Part shown: positions 1 to 7,066 of the stretch, one piece after another
Layout of the letters: each line of letters starts with the position of its first letter
Position numbering within the stretch: the stretch's first letter is position 1
NCBI GenBank assembly: GCA_934501535.1
Contig: CAKSUM010000011.1
Coordinates: 1-64,000 of the forward strand
Origin: an uncultured Clostridia bacterium
GTDB lineage: Bacteria; Bacillota; Clostridia; UBA1381
Length of the DNA stretch: 64,000 nt
Direction of reading: 5' to 3'
The notes under the pieces: model-generated
What the model was told of the DNA's origin: nothing
Seen by the model: the letters and a program-made list of their open reading frames with translations, nothing else
Database searches by the model: none
Made by a program: the position numbers and the translations under genes

Positions 1-39
1 CCTCCAAAATGATATTTTTATTATATACCATTTTGGAGG
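1..39. repeat. 11-bp inverted repeat at the window edge
   Basis: Bases 1-11 (CCTCCAAAATG) are perfectly complementary to 29-39 (CATTTTGGAGG), with a 17-base AT-rich loop. It lies just downstream of the minus-strand transketolase operon, so it may be that operon's terminator. The T-run that would follow on the minus strand falls outside the window, and the repeat could extend to the left, so the role is unresolved. Confidence 0.4.
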
Positions 40-77
40 TCTCGTAAAGACTTTACACAAAATTTGGGGTTAACTCA

Positions 78-1001
78 TTACTTAATAGCCGCTTTTGCAT
101 TTTCTGCAATTTTTTGCGGAGTAAGACCGTATATTTCAAATAATTCCGCAGGTTTGCCCGAACGTCCGAATTTATCGGTGCCCATAATTTTTACGGTGCA
201 TGGAGCATTTTCGCAGACAACTTCGCTTACTGCACTGCCGAGGCCGCCGTAAATTGAATGTTCTTCGACGGTGACTATAGCGCCGGTTTCCTTTGCTGCT
301 TTGATAATAATATCTTTATCTATCGGTTTGATGGTATGTATATTGATTACGCGAGCGGAAATGCCGTCTTTTTTTAATATTTCCTTTGCTTCGAGGGCTT
401 TTTCAACCATAAGTCCTGTTGCAATTATTGTAACATCATTTCCGTCAGCAAGCTGAACGCCTTTTCCGAGTTCAAAATTGTAATCGGCGCCGTTTATATC
501 TTCAACAGCGAGTCTGCCAAAACGCATATATACAGGGCCGTCATGGTCTATTGCCGCCTTTACGGCAAGGCGAGCCTCGATATCGTCAGCAGGGTTTATG
601 ATTACCATATTCGGAATTGATCGCATTAATGCAATATCCTCCAGACACTGATGAGAAGCGCCGTCCTCGCCTACAGATATGCCGGCATGTGTTGCGCCGA
701 TTTTAACATTAAGCTTTGTGTAACCGATTGAGTTTCTGACCTGCTCAAATGCTCTGCCGGCTGCAAACATCGCAAAGGTTGATGCAAATGCGATTTTTCC
801 GCATGAAGCAAGACCCGCTGCAACGCACATCATGTTTGCTTCTGCTATGCCTGCATTGAAAAACCGTTCCGGATATGCTTTCTTAAACATTTCAGTTTTT
901 GTCGATTTTGACAGGTCCGCGTCCAAAACGACAATTCTTTCGTCTGCGCCGTATTCAGCTAATGCTGCACCGTAAGATTCTCTTGTTGCTTTTTTTGCCA
1001 T
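78..1001 (-). CDS. Transketolase, C-terminal subunit
   Basis: The 307-residue protein is the C-terminal half of a split transketolase. It carries the pyrimidine-binding and C-terminal domains that complete the thiamine-diphosphate active site made with the N-terminal subunit. It begins directly in the pyrimidine domain (SYGAALAEYG) and contains GIAEANMMCVAAGLA, whose glutamate is the family's cofactor-activating residue, and GATHAGISVGEDGASHQ. The complex transfers two-carbon ketol units in the non-oxidative pentose phosphate pathway. The start codon overlaps the stop of the N-terminal subunit by one base (TAATG), which implies translational coupling. Split transketolases are common in Clostridia and archaea. 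It could be confused with a 1-deoxyxylulose-5-phosphate synthase half, but size and pairing favour transketolase. Confidence 0.93.
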   Translation of the reverse strand: MAKKATRESYGAALAEYGADERIVVLDADLSKSTKTEMFKKAYPERFFNAGIAEANMMCVAAGLASCGKIAFASTFAMFAAGRAFEQVRNSIGYTKLNVKIGATHAGISVGEDGASHQCLEDIALMRSIPNMVIINPADDIEARLAVKAAIDHDGPVYMRFGRLAVEDINGADYNFELGKGVQLADGNDVTIIATGLMVEKALEAKEILKKDGISARVINIHTIKPIDKDIIIKAAKETGAIVTVEEHSIYGGLGSAVSEVVCENAPCTVKIMGTDKFGRSGKPAELFEIYGLTPQKIAENAKAAIK

Positions 1002-1849
1002 TATAAACTCGCCTCCAAATCGGAAATTATTTTATCAAGCTCCGCAATTGCCTGTTTGTACTGTTCTTCGTTCGGAGCGGAGCCGTGCCAGCCGGCATTG
1101 TTTTCCATAAAAGAAACGTTTTTGCCCTTTACGGATTTCATTATTATTGCAGACGGTTGTCCTTTTGTAGCCTTTGCTTCATTGACTGCAGACTCAAGGG
1201 AATTAAAGTCATGAGCGTATGCTTTAATTACATGCCAGCCGAAGCTTTCAAATTTCTTATCAATCGGATTGGGATTCATAACATCAGAGATATTTCCGTC
1301 AATCTGAAGTCCGTTATTGTCGATAAATATTGTCAGATTGTCCAGCTTATAATGAGCGGCAAACATAGCCTGTTCCCAAACCTGACCTTCTTCAAGCTCG
1401 CCGTCACCAAGAATGGAGTATACGCGGTAATCCTTGTTATCGAGTTTTGCGGCAAGCGCCATTCCGCCGGCGGCGGATACGCCCTGACCCAATGAACCGG
1501 TTGACATATCAATTCCGGGAACCTTGTTCATATCCGGGTGTCCTTGGAGATAGCTGTCCGACTTGCGGAAAGTTTTAAGGTCATCTTCGGGGAAGAAACC
1601 CTTATAAGCGAGAATTGAGTACAAAGCCGGACATGTATGTCCTTTTGACAGCACGAACCTGTCGCGATCTGCCATTTTTGGATTTTTCGGATCAACATTC
1701 ATGACTTCGCAGTAAAGGTATGTAAGGACGTCGGCAATTGATAAAGAACCGCCGGGGTGTCCCGATGCTGCGCTGTAAACTGCTGTCAGCGCATTTTTTC
1801 TGACTTTATTCGCAGTAATTGCGAGTTGAGTCTGTTTTTTTTGTTCCAT
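1001..1849 (-). CDS. Transketolase, N-terminal subunit
   Basis: The 282-residue protein is the thiamine-diphosphate-binding half of the split transketolase. The motif GDGELEEGQVWEQAMFAA followed by NNGLQIDG is the GDG-to-N diphosphate and metal-binding signature. SGHPGGSLSIAD and LSKGHTCPALYS are typical substrate and cofactor-contacting segments. A strong AGGAGG ribosome site precedes the ATG on the minus strand. The gene is fourth in a probable cysE-cysS-mrnC-tktN-tktC operon. The linkage of the pentose phosphate enzyme to cysteine genes is context only and gives no clear functional clue. Confidence 0.93.
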   Translation of the reverse strand: MEQKKQTQLAITANKVRKNALTAVYSAASGHPGGSLSIADVLTYLYCEVMNVDPKNPKMADRDRFVLSKGHTCPALYSILAYKGFFPEDDLKTFRKSDSYLQGHPDMNKVPGIDMSTGSLGQGVSAAGGMALAAKLDNKDYRVYSILGDGELEEGQVWEQAMFAAHYKLDNLTIFIDNNGLQIDGNISDVMNPNPIDKKFESFGWHVIKAYAHDFNSLESAVNEAKATKGQPSAIIMKSVKGKNVSFMENNAGWHGSAPNEEQYKQAIAELDKIISDLEASL

Positions 1850-1864
1850 TTTTCTTCCTCCTGA

Positions 1865-2272
1865 TTAATGTGTGTCTTTATCTGAATTGTTAAAAGCGAT
1901 TTCCATAAGCTCGGAAAGCCTGTCCGTCATTCCGGAAAGCTCAAGATAGCCTAACAATGTTTCAAATCCCGTTGCACGGCGGTAATCAATCAAATCGGCA
2001 TTTTTCGGAACAGTCGCCGATTTAGCATTTCTTCCGCGCTTGTAGACCGAGTGCTCCTCCTCGGTAAGCAAAGGTTCGATTGCAGCCATGGCATTGCTTT
2101 GAGCAGCTGCCTTAACGTGTTTTACACTCTCTTTGTGCAGCTTGTGTGCAGGCATGTCGGGGTGATCCGTGAGGACGCGCCTGCGCGTATACAGTTCATA
2201 TACGGAGTCGCCTATATATGCAAGCACCAAAGCTGAGTATGTTCCTGCATTTTTCATTCCGCGTATGACCAT
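1865..2272 (-). CDS. mrnC: Mini-ribonuclease III (23S rRNA maturation)
   Basis: The 135-residue protein is an RNase III catalytic domain without a double-stranded RNA-binding domain, the Mini-III architecture that matures 23S rRNA ends in Firmicutes. LAYIGDSVYELYTR near the N terminus holds the conserved acidic residues. GRNAKSATVPKNADLIDYRRATGFE is the family's second signature, with the late acidic pair in TGFEALLGYL-type sequence. The position directly after cysS is the classic Firmicutes arrangement (cysS-mrnC-rlmB). The assigned start overlaps the cysS end by 19 bases; an internal ATG at 2257 is an alternative. No rlmB follows here, and transketolase genes take its place. Confidence 0.92.
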   Translation of the reverse strand: MVIRGMKNAGTYSALVLAYIGDSVYELYTRRRVLTDHPDMPAHKLHKESVKHVKAAAQSNAMAAIEPLLTEEEHSVYKRGRNAKSATVPKNADLIDYRRATGFETLLGYLELSGMTDRLSELMEIAFNNSDKDTH

Positions 2273-3660
2273 TTTACGCCAAGCGGCGTATCCTTCAGTA
2301 TAATATTTCGCGCTTTTAGCTCATCACGTATGCGGTCAGCCTCTGCCCAATCTTTATTTTTACGGGCTTCATTGCGTTTTGCTATGAGCGCCTCGATTTC
2401 ATCATCAATGTTTTCATGTTCTTTTTTCATAAACAGGCCCAGAACGTCGCCAAGCTCATGAATTGCTGCCAATGCCGCGGAAACTGCCGTTTTTGAGTTG
2501 TCGCCGCTTTGAGACAAATTTTTATTTGCCGCGGAAACTATATCAAATATTGCTGAAATAGCGTCGGCTGTATTTAAATCGTCATTCATGGAATCCGAAA
2601 AACGTTTTTTTGCTGTATCGATTTCGGAAAGAAGTTCTTTTTCGGCGTCATTTTCGGGACGCTCCGCTGCTTTTTCAAGCAAAAATTCAAGATTGTCTAT
2701 GCAATTGTAAACGCGCTCCATTGCGGAAAGCGATTGCTGCATAAGCTCATCGCTGAAATTTACGGGGCTTCTGTAGTGGGCCGAAAGCATGAAAAAGCGG
2801 ATAACCTCCGGTTTATACTTTGCGGTAATATCGCGGATTGTAAAGAAGTTACCGAGAGATTTGCTCATTTTCCTGTTGTCGATATTAATATACCCGTTGT
2901 GCAGCCAGTAGTTTGCAAAGGTGCAGCCGTTTGCACATTCCGATTGAGCAATTTCATTTTCATGGTGGGGGAAGATAAGGTCTTTGCCGCCTGAATGAAT
3001 ATCGATTGTTGTGCCGAGAAATTTGTTTACCATAGCGGAACATTCGATATGCCAGCCGGGACGTCCCATGCCCCACGGGCTTTCCCATGCTGGTTCGCCC
3101 GGCTTTTGAGCTTTCCAGAGTGCGAAGTCCATTGGATCCTCTTTGTCATCGGTCACATCAATTCGTGCGCCTGCCTCAAGGTCTTCAAGGGGCTGGTGCG
3201 ACAGTTTTCCGTAGCCGTCGAACTTTTTCGTTCGGAAATATACATTTCCGTTCACATTGTAGGCATAGCCTTTTTCCTCCAGCTTTTTTACAATGTCGAT
3301 AATTGCATCGATATTTTCGGTAGCTCTCGGGTGAACGTCAGCCCTTTTGATGCCCAATGCGTCGGCATCCTTGAAATATTCGGCGATAAATCTCTCGCCA
3401 AGCTCCTTCACCGTGATGCCTTCTTTGTTTGCGCGGTTTATCATTTTGTCATCTATATCGGTAAAATTCTGTACAAAAGTTACCTTGTAGCCCAGATACT
3501 CGAGGTATCTGCGCAGTGTGTCAAAGATAATAAACGGGCGTGCGTTTCCGATATGGAAATAGTCATAAACGGTAGGTCCGCAGGAATACATTTTAACTTC
3601 TCCGTCCTTTATCGGAATAAATTCCTGCTTTTCTCTTGTCATTGTGTTAAACAGTTTCAT
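2254..3660 (-). CDS. cysS: Cysteine--tRNA ligase
   Basis: The 468-residue class I aminoacyl-tRNA synthetase charges tRNA-Cys. It shows the HIGH-type motif in YDYFHIGNARPF, the KMSKS loop in NRKMSKSLGN and zinc-ligand cysteines in GPTVYD-proximal and HIECSAMVNK segments, plus the C-terminal anticodon-binding region. A longer start at 3687 exists, but the ATG at 3660 gives the standard N terminus (MKLFNTMTREK) and has a GGAAGG ribosome site 8 bases upstream. It starts one base after the cysE stop, so cysteine synthesis and charging are probably co-transcribed. No T-box leader is visible before cysE. Confidence 0.96.
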   Translation of the reverse strand: MKLFNTMTREKQEFIPIKDGEVKMYSCGPTVYDYFHIGNARPFIIFDTLRRYLEYLGYKVTFVQNFTDIDDKMINRANKEGITVKELGERFIAEYFKDADALGIKRADVHPRATENIDAIIDIVKKLEEKGYAYNVNGNVYFRTKKFDGYGKLSHQPLEDLEAGARIDVTDDKEDPMDFALWKAQKPGEPAWESPWGMGRPGWHIECSAMVNKFLGTTIDIHSGGKDLIFPHHENEIAQSECANGCTFANYWLHNGYINIDNRKMSKSLGNFFTIRDITAKYKPEVIRFFMLSAHYRSPVNFSDELMQQSLSAMERVYNCIDNLEFLLEKAAERPENDAEKELLSEIDTAKKRFSDSMNDDLNTADAISAIFDIVSAANKNLSQSGDNSKTAVSAALAAIHELGDVLGLFMKKEHENIDDEIEALIAKRNEARKNKDWAEADRIRDELKARNIILKDTPLGVKWSYAE

Positions 3661-3661
3661 T

Positions 3662-4315
3662 TTATTTTCCTTCCGAATCGGCTTCAAGCCTTTTTATTTT
3701 TTCTTCAAGATTTTTTATGTGAACGCTCAGTGTGCAAATCTGCGATGAAACGGGGTCGGGGATTGCAACCTGGTCGAGATCCGGTTCAATCCGTACGCCG
3801 TCGCATTTTACTATTCTTGCAGGAACTCCGACGCAGGTTGAATTGGGAGGAACCTCCGATAAAACAACCGCTCCGGCTGCGATTTTGGAATTATCACCAA
3901 CGGTGAACGGTCCCAGAACTTTTGCGCCGCTGCCGACCATAACGTTATTGCCGAGAGTCGGGTGACGTTTGCCGCGTTCCTTGCCTGTGCCGCCGAGAGT
4001 GACGCCTTGATAAATCGTGCAGTTGTCGCCGATAACCGCGGTTTCTCCTATAACAACTCCCATGCCGTGGTCGATGAACAATCCTTTGCCGATAGTCGCT
4101 CCGGGGTGAATTTCTATCCCGGTCCAAAAACGCGAAACCTGTGAAATAAGCCGTGCAATAAATTTCATGTTGTGTTTATAAAAGAAATGTGCTATTCTGT
4201 GCCGGAATACCGCCTGTATACCGGGATACAGAAGAAAAACTTCAATATGCGAACGTGCGGCAGGGTCGCGCTCCAGTACAGCGCGCACATCTTCCGCTAT
4301 ATTTTTAAAGAGCAT
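3662..4315 (-). CDS. cysE: Serine O-acetyltransferase
   Basis: The 217-residue enzyme makes O-acetylserine from serine and acetyl-CoA, the first step of cysteine synthesis. It has the short N-terminal helical part of the Gram-positive type, followed by a left-handed beta-helix of hexapeptide repeats (IHPGATIGKGLFIDHG, VVIGETAVIGDNCTIYQGV). The catalytic histidines are in DHGMG and GKRHPTLGN, and the acetyl-CoA-binding GSGAKVLGP follows. The C-terminal 25 residues form a charged coiled coil. It heads the leftward operon with cysS, and no cysK is present nearby. Confidence 0.94.
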   Translation of the reverse strand: MLFKNIAEDVRAVLERDPAARSHIEVFLLYPGIQAVFRHRIAHFFYKHNMKFIARLISQVSRFWTGIEIHPGATIGKGLFIDHGMGVVIGETAVIGDNCTIYQGVTLGGTGKERGKRHPTLGNNVMVGSGAKVLGPFTVGDNSKIAAGAVVLSEVPPNSTCVGVPARIVKCDGVRIEPDLDQVAIPDPVSSQICTLSVHIKNLEEKIKRLEADSEGK

Positions 4316-4446
4316 AAAGCACCACCTTAATCATCATATATTATCATTATACTATATTTTGCCGCAAAAAACAATATATTTGAAAATAATTTTCAATAAA
4401 TAGTAAATTTGTACATGAATACGGGAAAAAAAGTACAGATTTACGA

Positions 4447-4475
4447 TTGACTTAACCAATTATTTATGTTAGAAT
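4447..4475 (+). promoter_or_regulatory. Sigma-A promoter for the DUF4832 gene
   Basis: TTGACT (4447-4452) and TAGAAT (4470-4475) are separated by 17 bases, and an AT-rich tract lies upstream. A GGAGG ribosome site at about 4493 and the ATG at 4508 follow. Confidence 0.65.
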
Positions 4476-4507
4476 TTTTTTGAATTTAAAATCGGAGGGA
4501 AGAAAAA

Positions 4508-5917
4508 ATGAAGATTAACAAAGAAACCAAAAAGGATATTGTATCGCTGTCAAGCTCATACATTGACATGCGGCATCTTGAGGACGATATTACGGTGTTG
4601 AAAAATCCGCATAAGGGTTGGTTTTATCATTATATAGATAATGGATTCGGCAGAGCGAACTACAGAAATTGCATACATGAGGGCGACCATCTGGAATGGT
4701 TTCCGGGCCTACACAATATTTATCTGAGATTTGACTGGGCGGATATAGAAAAAGAAGAGGGCGTTTATGACTGGTCATACATAGATGAGATAATGGACGA
4801 ATGGAAAAAATTCGGGTATGTATTTTCAATTCGCGTCTGCACCTATGAAGTATCGACAATCCGCTACGCGACGCCGAAGTGGCTGGTTGACATGGGAATT
4901 GAAGGAAAATTCTACGATACGGGCAGAGATGATGTTGTCGGCTGTTTCGAGCCGGTTTATTCCGATCCGCTGTTTTTGGAAAAGCTTGATAATTTTATGG
5001 CGGAATGCGGGAGAAAATTTGACGGAAATCCGCTGGTGGATTATGTGGAGATAGGAACGTTCGGAGCGTGGGGAGAGGGTCATAACGCTTTCGGAATGGG
5101 GCGTGTTTATGATATTGAAACCGTTAAAAAACATATTAATATTCATATTCGCAATTTCCCGAATACAACGGTACTTATAAATGATGATACAATATCGCAT
5201 CTGCGACAGAATGACCCCGAGGCAGGCGCGGAGATTATGGAGTATGCAATGGCGCGCGGAGTGGGCATACGTGACGATTCGGTGTGTGTGGAATATTACA
5301 GCGAAACATTCGGGTATGATACGCTTGAAACGGATTTTTACTATAAGTATTTCACGCCCAATGCGCCGACGAGTCTGGAGCTTGAGCACTATCATCTTAT
5401 AAAACCGGAAAACCTCGGCGATTGTTTCAGGTATCTTGAAGCGCTGAAAAAGGGCAAAGCGACTTATTCGGGATTTCACGGTGACCCGTATGAATGGTTT
5501 AAGCGTTTCCGCTGGTTCACGGAGTATGCCGCAAACCGTCTGGGATACTGGTATTTTATTGACGGCGTGGATTTGCCGGAATGTTACAGCGGAGCGCATA
5601 CGGTTATGAAACTGTTTGTACGCAACGAGGGTTTTGCAAAGGCGTATCACCGATATGAAATGAAAGTTGTTGCCGAGGGTGAAAACGGACGGTTTGTTTT
5701 AAATGACGAAAGCCCGGATAACCGCTGCTGGAACGGAGGCGGCGCGGCACATGAAAATATCATGCTTGACTTTACAAAGGTTCCGTGCGGAAAATATACG
5801 GTAAAAATAGGCATGTTTGAAGGTGAAACGCCTATAAAGCTGGCTCTTAAAAAAGACATTCTGGATAGTAGCGGATATTATAAAATTGCCGATATAGACG
5901 TCGGCAAGCTGATATAA
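4508..5917 (+). CDS. DUF4832-type putative glycoside-hydrolase-like protein
   Basis: The 469-residue protein has no signal peptide, so it is predicted cytoplasmic. The N-terminal half resembles a TIM-barrel glycoside hydrolase of the DUF4874/GH42-like sort: NPHKGWFYHYI, then LRFDWADIEKEEGVYDW, the pattern seen where catalytic barrels begin. The middle contains VEIGTFGAWGEGHN, with glutamates that could be catalytic. The C-terminal 110 residues look like the beta-sandwich DUF4832 domain (GYWYFIDGVDLPECYSGAH, VRNEGFAKAYHRYEMK). The substrate cannot be read from the sequence. It stands alone with its own promoter and a shared downstream terminator. The family call comes from overall pattern and is moderately sure. 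Confidence 0.6.
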   Translation: MKINKETKKDIVSLSSSYIDMRHLEDDITVLKNPHKGWFYHYIDNGFGRANYRNCIHEGDHLEWFPGLHNIYLRFDWADIEKEEGVYDWSYIDEIMDEWKKFGYVFSIRVCTYEVSTIRYATPKWLVDMGIEGKFYDTGRDDVVGCFEPVYSDPLFLEKLDNFMAECGRKFDGNPLVDYVEIGTFGAWGEGHNAFGMGRVYDIETVKKHINIHIRNFPNTTVLINDDTISHLRQNDPEAGAEIMEYAMARGVGIRDDSVCVEYYSETFGYDTLETDFYYKYFTPNAPTSLELEHYHLIKPENLGDCFRYLEALKKGKATYSGFHGDPYEWFKRFRWFTEYAANRLGYWYFIDGVDLPECYSGAHTVMKLFVRNEGFAKAYHRYEMKVVAEGENGRFVLNDESPDNRCWNGGGAAHENIMLDFTKVPCGKYTVKIGMFEGETPIKLALKKDILDSSGYYKIADIDVGKLI

Positions 5918-5926
5918 AAGAACAAG

Positions 5927-5959
5927 AAAAAAGCGCACAGCTAGCATGTGCGCTTTTTT
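5927..5959. terminator. Bidirectional terminator
   Basis: A 13-bp perfect stem AAAAAAGCGCACA / TGTGCGCTTTTTT encloses a 7-base loop (5940-5946). It has A-runs on the left and T-runs on the right, so it can end both the plus-strand gene ending at 5917 and the minus-strand unit that starts near 6259. Confidence 0.9.
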
Positions 5960-6259
5960 CCGTTTCAGGCAAGCATAGACTTCCGAAATCACGGTTAAAT
6001 AGGCTGGAAACGCACGCCGCCTAATGAAAGCCGCAGTACGGAAATAACCGAAAAAACGTCCGTTTATGAATGGAGAAACTAATCCGCCGACTGTTAACCG
6101 AAAGCGGAGACCGAAAAATGTGGTCAGCATTGCAGACTGTAATGCCGGATTGCCGAGAGTAGTACAGGCTGAGCCTGGTATATAAGCAAGCGCAACCATG
6201 CCCGGTATATAGGCGGACATTTTTATGTATTATCCGATAATACAGCAGAACAAGCTACT
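5927..6259 (-). ncRNA. Candidate structured non-coding RNA, unassigned
   Basis: A minus-strand promoter at 6266-6294 and a terminator at 5927-5959 delimit about 330 nt with no convincing gene. The only long frame starts at 6220, lacks a clear ribosome site, and reads through the terminator and into the antisense strand of the DUF4832 gene, as a chance frame would. The predicted transcript contains several local stems, including CAGGC-TCA-GCCTG, GCATT/AATGC, TCCGC/GCGGA and GGCT/AGCC, and a possible long-range GTCCG/CGGAC pairing. I do not recognise RNase P, tmRNA, SRP or 6S signatures. A short protein-coding gene cannot be excluded. Confidence 0.5.
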
Positions 6260-6265
6260 TAATTT

Positions 6266-6294
6266 ATTATACCATTAATATTTATATTTGTAAA
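6266..6294 (-). promoter_or_regulatory. Sigma-A promoter for the candidate RNA
   Basis: Read on the minus strand, TTTACA (6294-6289) and TATAAT (6271-6266) are separated by 17 bases. Transcription would begin near 6259 and run leftward. Confidence 0.7.
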
Positions 6295-6326
6295 GTGCTG
6301 ATTTGTTAATTGCGTAATATTGAATA

Positions 6327-6368
6327 AAGAAACCGCAGTAAAATTGTGCAGTTTTATTGCGGTTTCTT
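6327..6368 (-). terminator. Terminator of the zinc-ribbon gene
   Basis: A 17-base arm AAGAAACCGCAGTAAAA (6327-6343) pairs with 6352-6368 with one G-U wobble. It lies 18 bases past the stop codon of the minus-strand gene 6386-6838. Confidence 0.8.
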
Positions 6369-6385
6369 AAACGGTATTATTTATA

Positions 6386-6838
6386 TCAGTTTTCAGGTTC
6401 ATTCTCTGTATCGGGAACGATGTCAACAACTTCTGGTGCGGCATATTGAACCTTTGAGGAAATGTGCGTACCGCATTTTGAACAGTAGTCGCTGTCCTTG
6501 CTGTTGAACTGTCCGCATTCGGGGCATGCAACCGTGTTTTTATACTCGGCAAGCTGCTCGTTCAAATCTTTCAGCTCGGTTTTAAATTTATCGATTTCGA
6601 TGCATATTCCGCCGATGTCATCTTCCGGAGTTGTGCCGGAGAGGTATTTTTCGTAAACCAATTCGCCGATTTGCTGACAGAGCTTGTTTATTTTCCCCTC
6701 GGTTTCGGTTTTTACAAGATTCAGCTTTGTGATGTCGACAATATTATTTGTTTTGCCGATAACGGCTTTTGTGAGTCTGCCTGCTTCTGTTTTAACCGTT
6801 TGTACGCCTTTTTTAATGTTTTCATAAATCGCGTCCAT
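6386..6838 (-). CDS. Zinc-ribbon domain protein of unknown function
   Basis: The 150-residue protein has a coiled-coil-like charged N-terminal two thirds (residues 1-100, rich in K, E and L) and a zinc ribbon near the C terminus, with CPECGQFNSKDSDYCSKCG giving a CxxC-12-CxxC pattern. It has no membrane segment or signal peptide. Proteins of this layout are widespread in Firmicutes without a defined role. It has its own promoter at 6920-6948 and its own terminator, so it appears monocistronic. No function is assigned. Confidence 0.75.
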   Translation of the reverse strand: MDAIYENIKKGVQTVKTEAGRLTKAVIGKTNNIVDITKLNLVKTETEGKINKLCQQIGELVYEKYLSGTTPEDDIGGICIEIDKFKTELKDLNEQLAEYKNTVACPECGQFNSKDSDYCSKCGTHISSKVQYAAPEVVDIVPDTENEPEN

Positions 6839-6919
6839 ATAAATCTCTCCTTATATTGATATTTTATAGTTAAAATACCCCGCTGTGCGAGGATATATTC
6901 TATAACGCTTTATAAACAA

Positions 6920-6948
6920 AGTATAACACATTATATTCCTGTTTGCAA
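6920..6948 (-). promoter_or_regulatory. Sigma-A promoter for the zinc-ribbon gene
   Basis: On the minus strand TTGCAA (6948-6943) and TATACT (6925-6920) are separated by 17 bases, about 80 bases upstream of the ATG. Confidence 0.55.
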
Positions 6949-7024
6949 CAATAAGGTGTATGCTGTAATAAAAAATTAACAAAATATAGCAAAAATCATA
7001 TAATTTCTAAGAAATATCAACAAA

Positions 7025-7051
7025 AAAAGGCACGGAGTTTCCGTGCCTTTT
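7025..7051 (-). terminator. Terminator of the purine permease gene
   Basis: AAAAGGCACGG (7025-7035) pairs perfectly with CCGTGCCTTTT (7041-7051) around a 5-base loop, with a run of seven As on the plus strand (7022-7028) giving the minus-strand U-tract. Confidence 0.85.
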
Positions 7052-7066
7052 CAAAATATGCTTTTA

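Noticed and set aside
2995..3906. 303-codon plus-strand frame antisense to cysS and cysE
   Set aside because: It lies entirely opposite two well-supported genes, has no ribosome site and shows no family motif.
4316..4446. T-box or other cysteine-responsive leader before cysE
   Set aside because: The gap is short and AT-rich, and no T-box core sequence or terminator is visible.
4826..5650. 274-codon minus-strand frame inside the DUF4832 gene
   Set aside because: Shadow of a gene with promoter, ribosome site and coherent domain pattern on the other strand.
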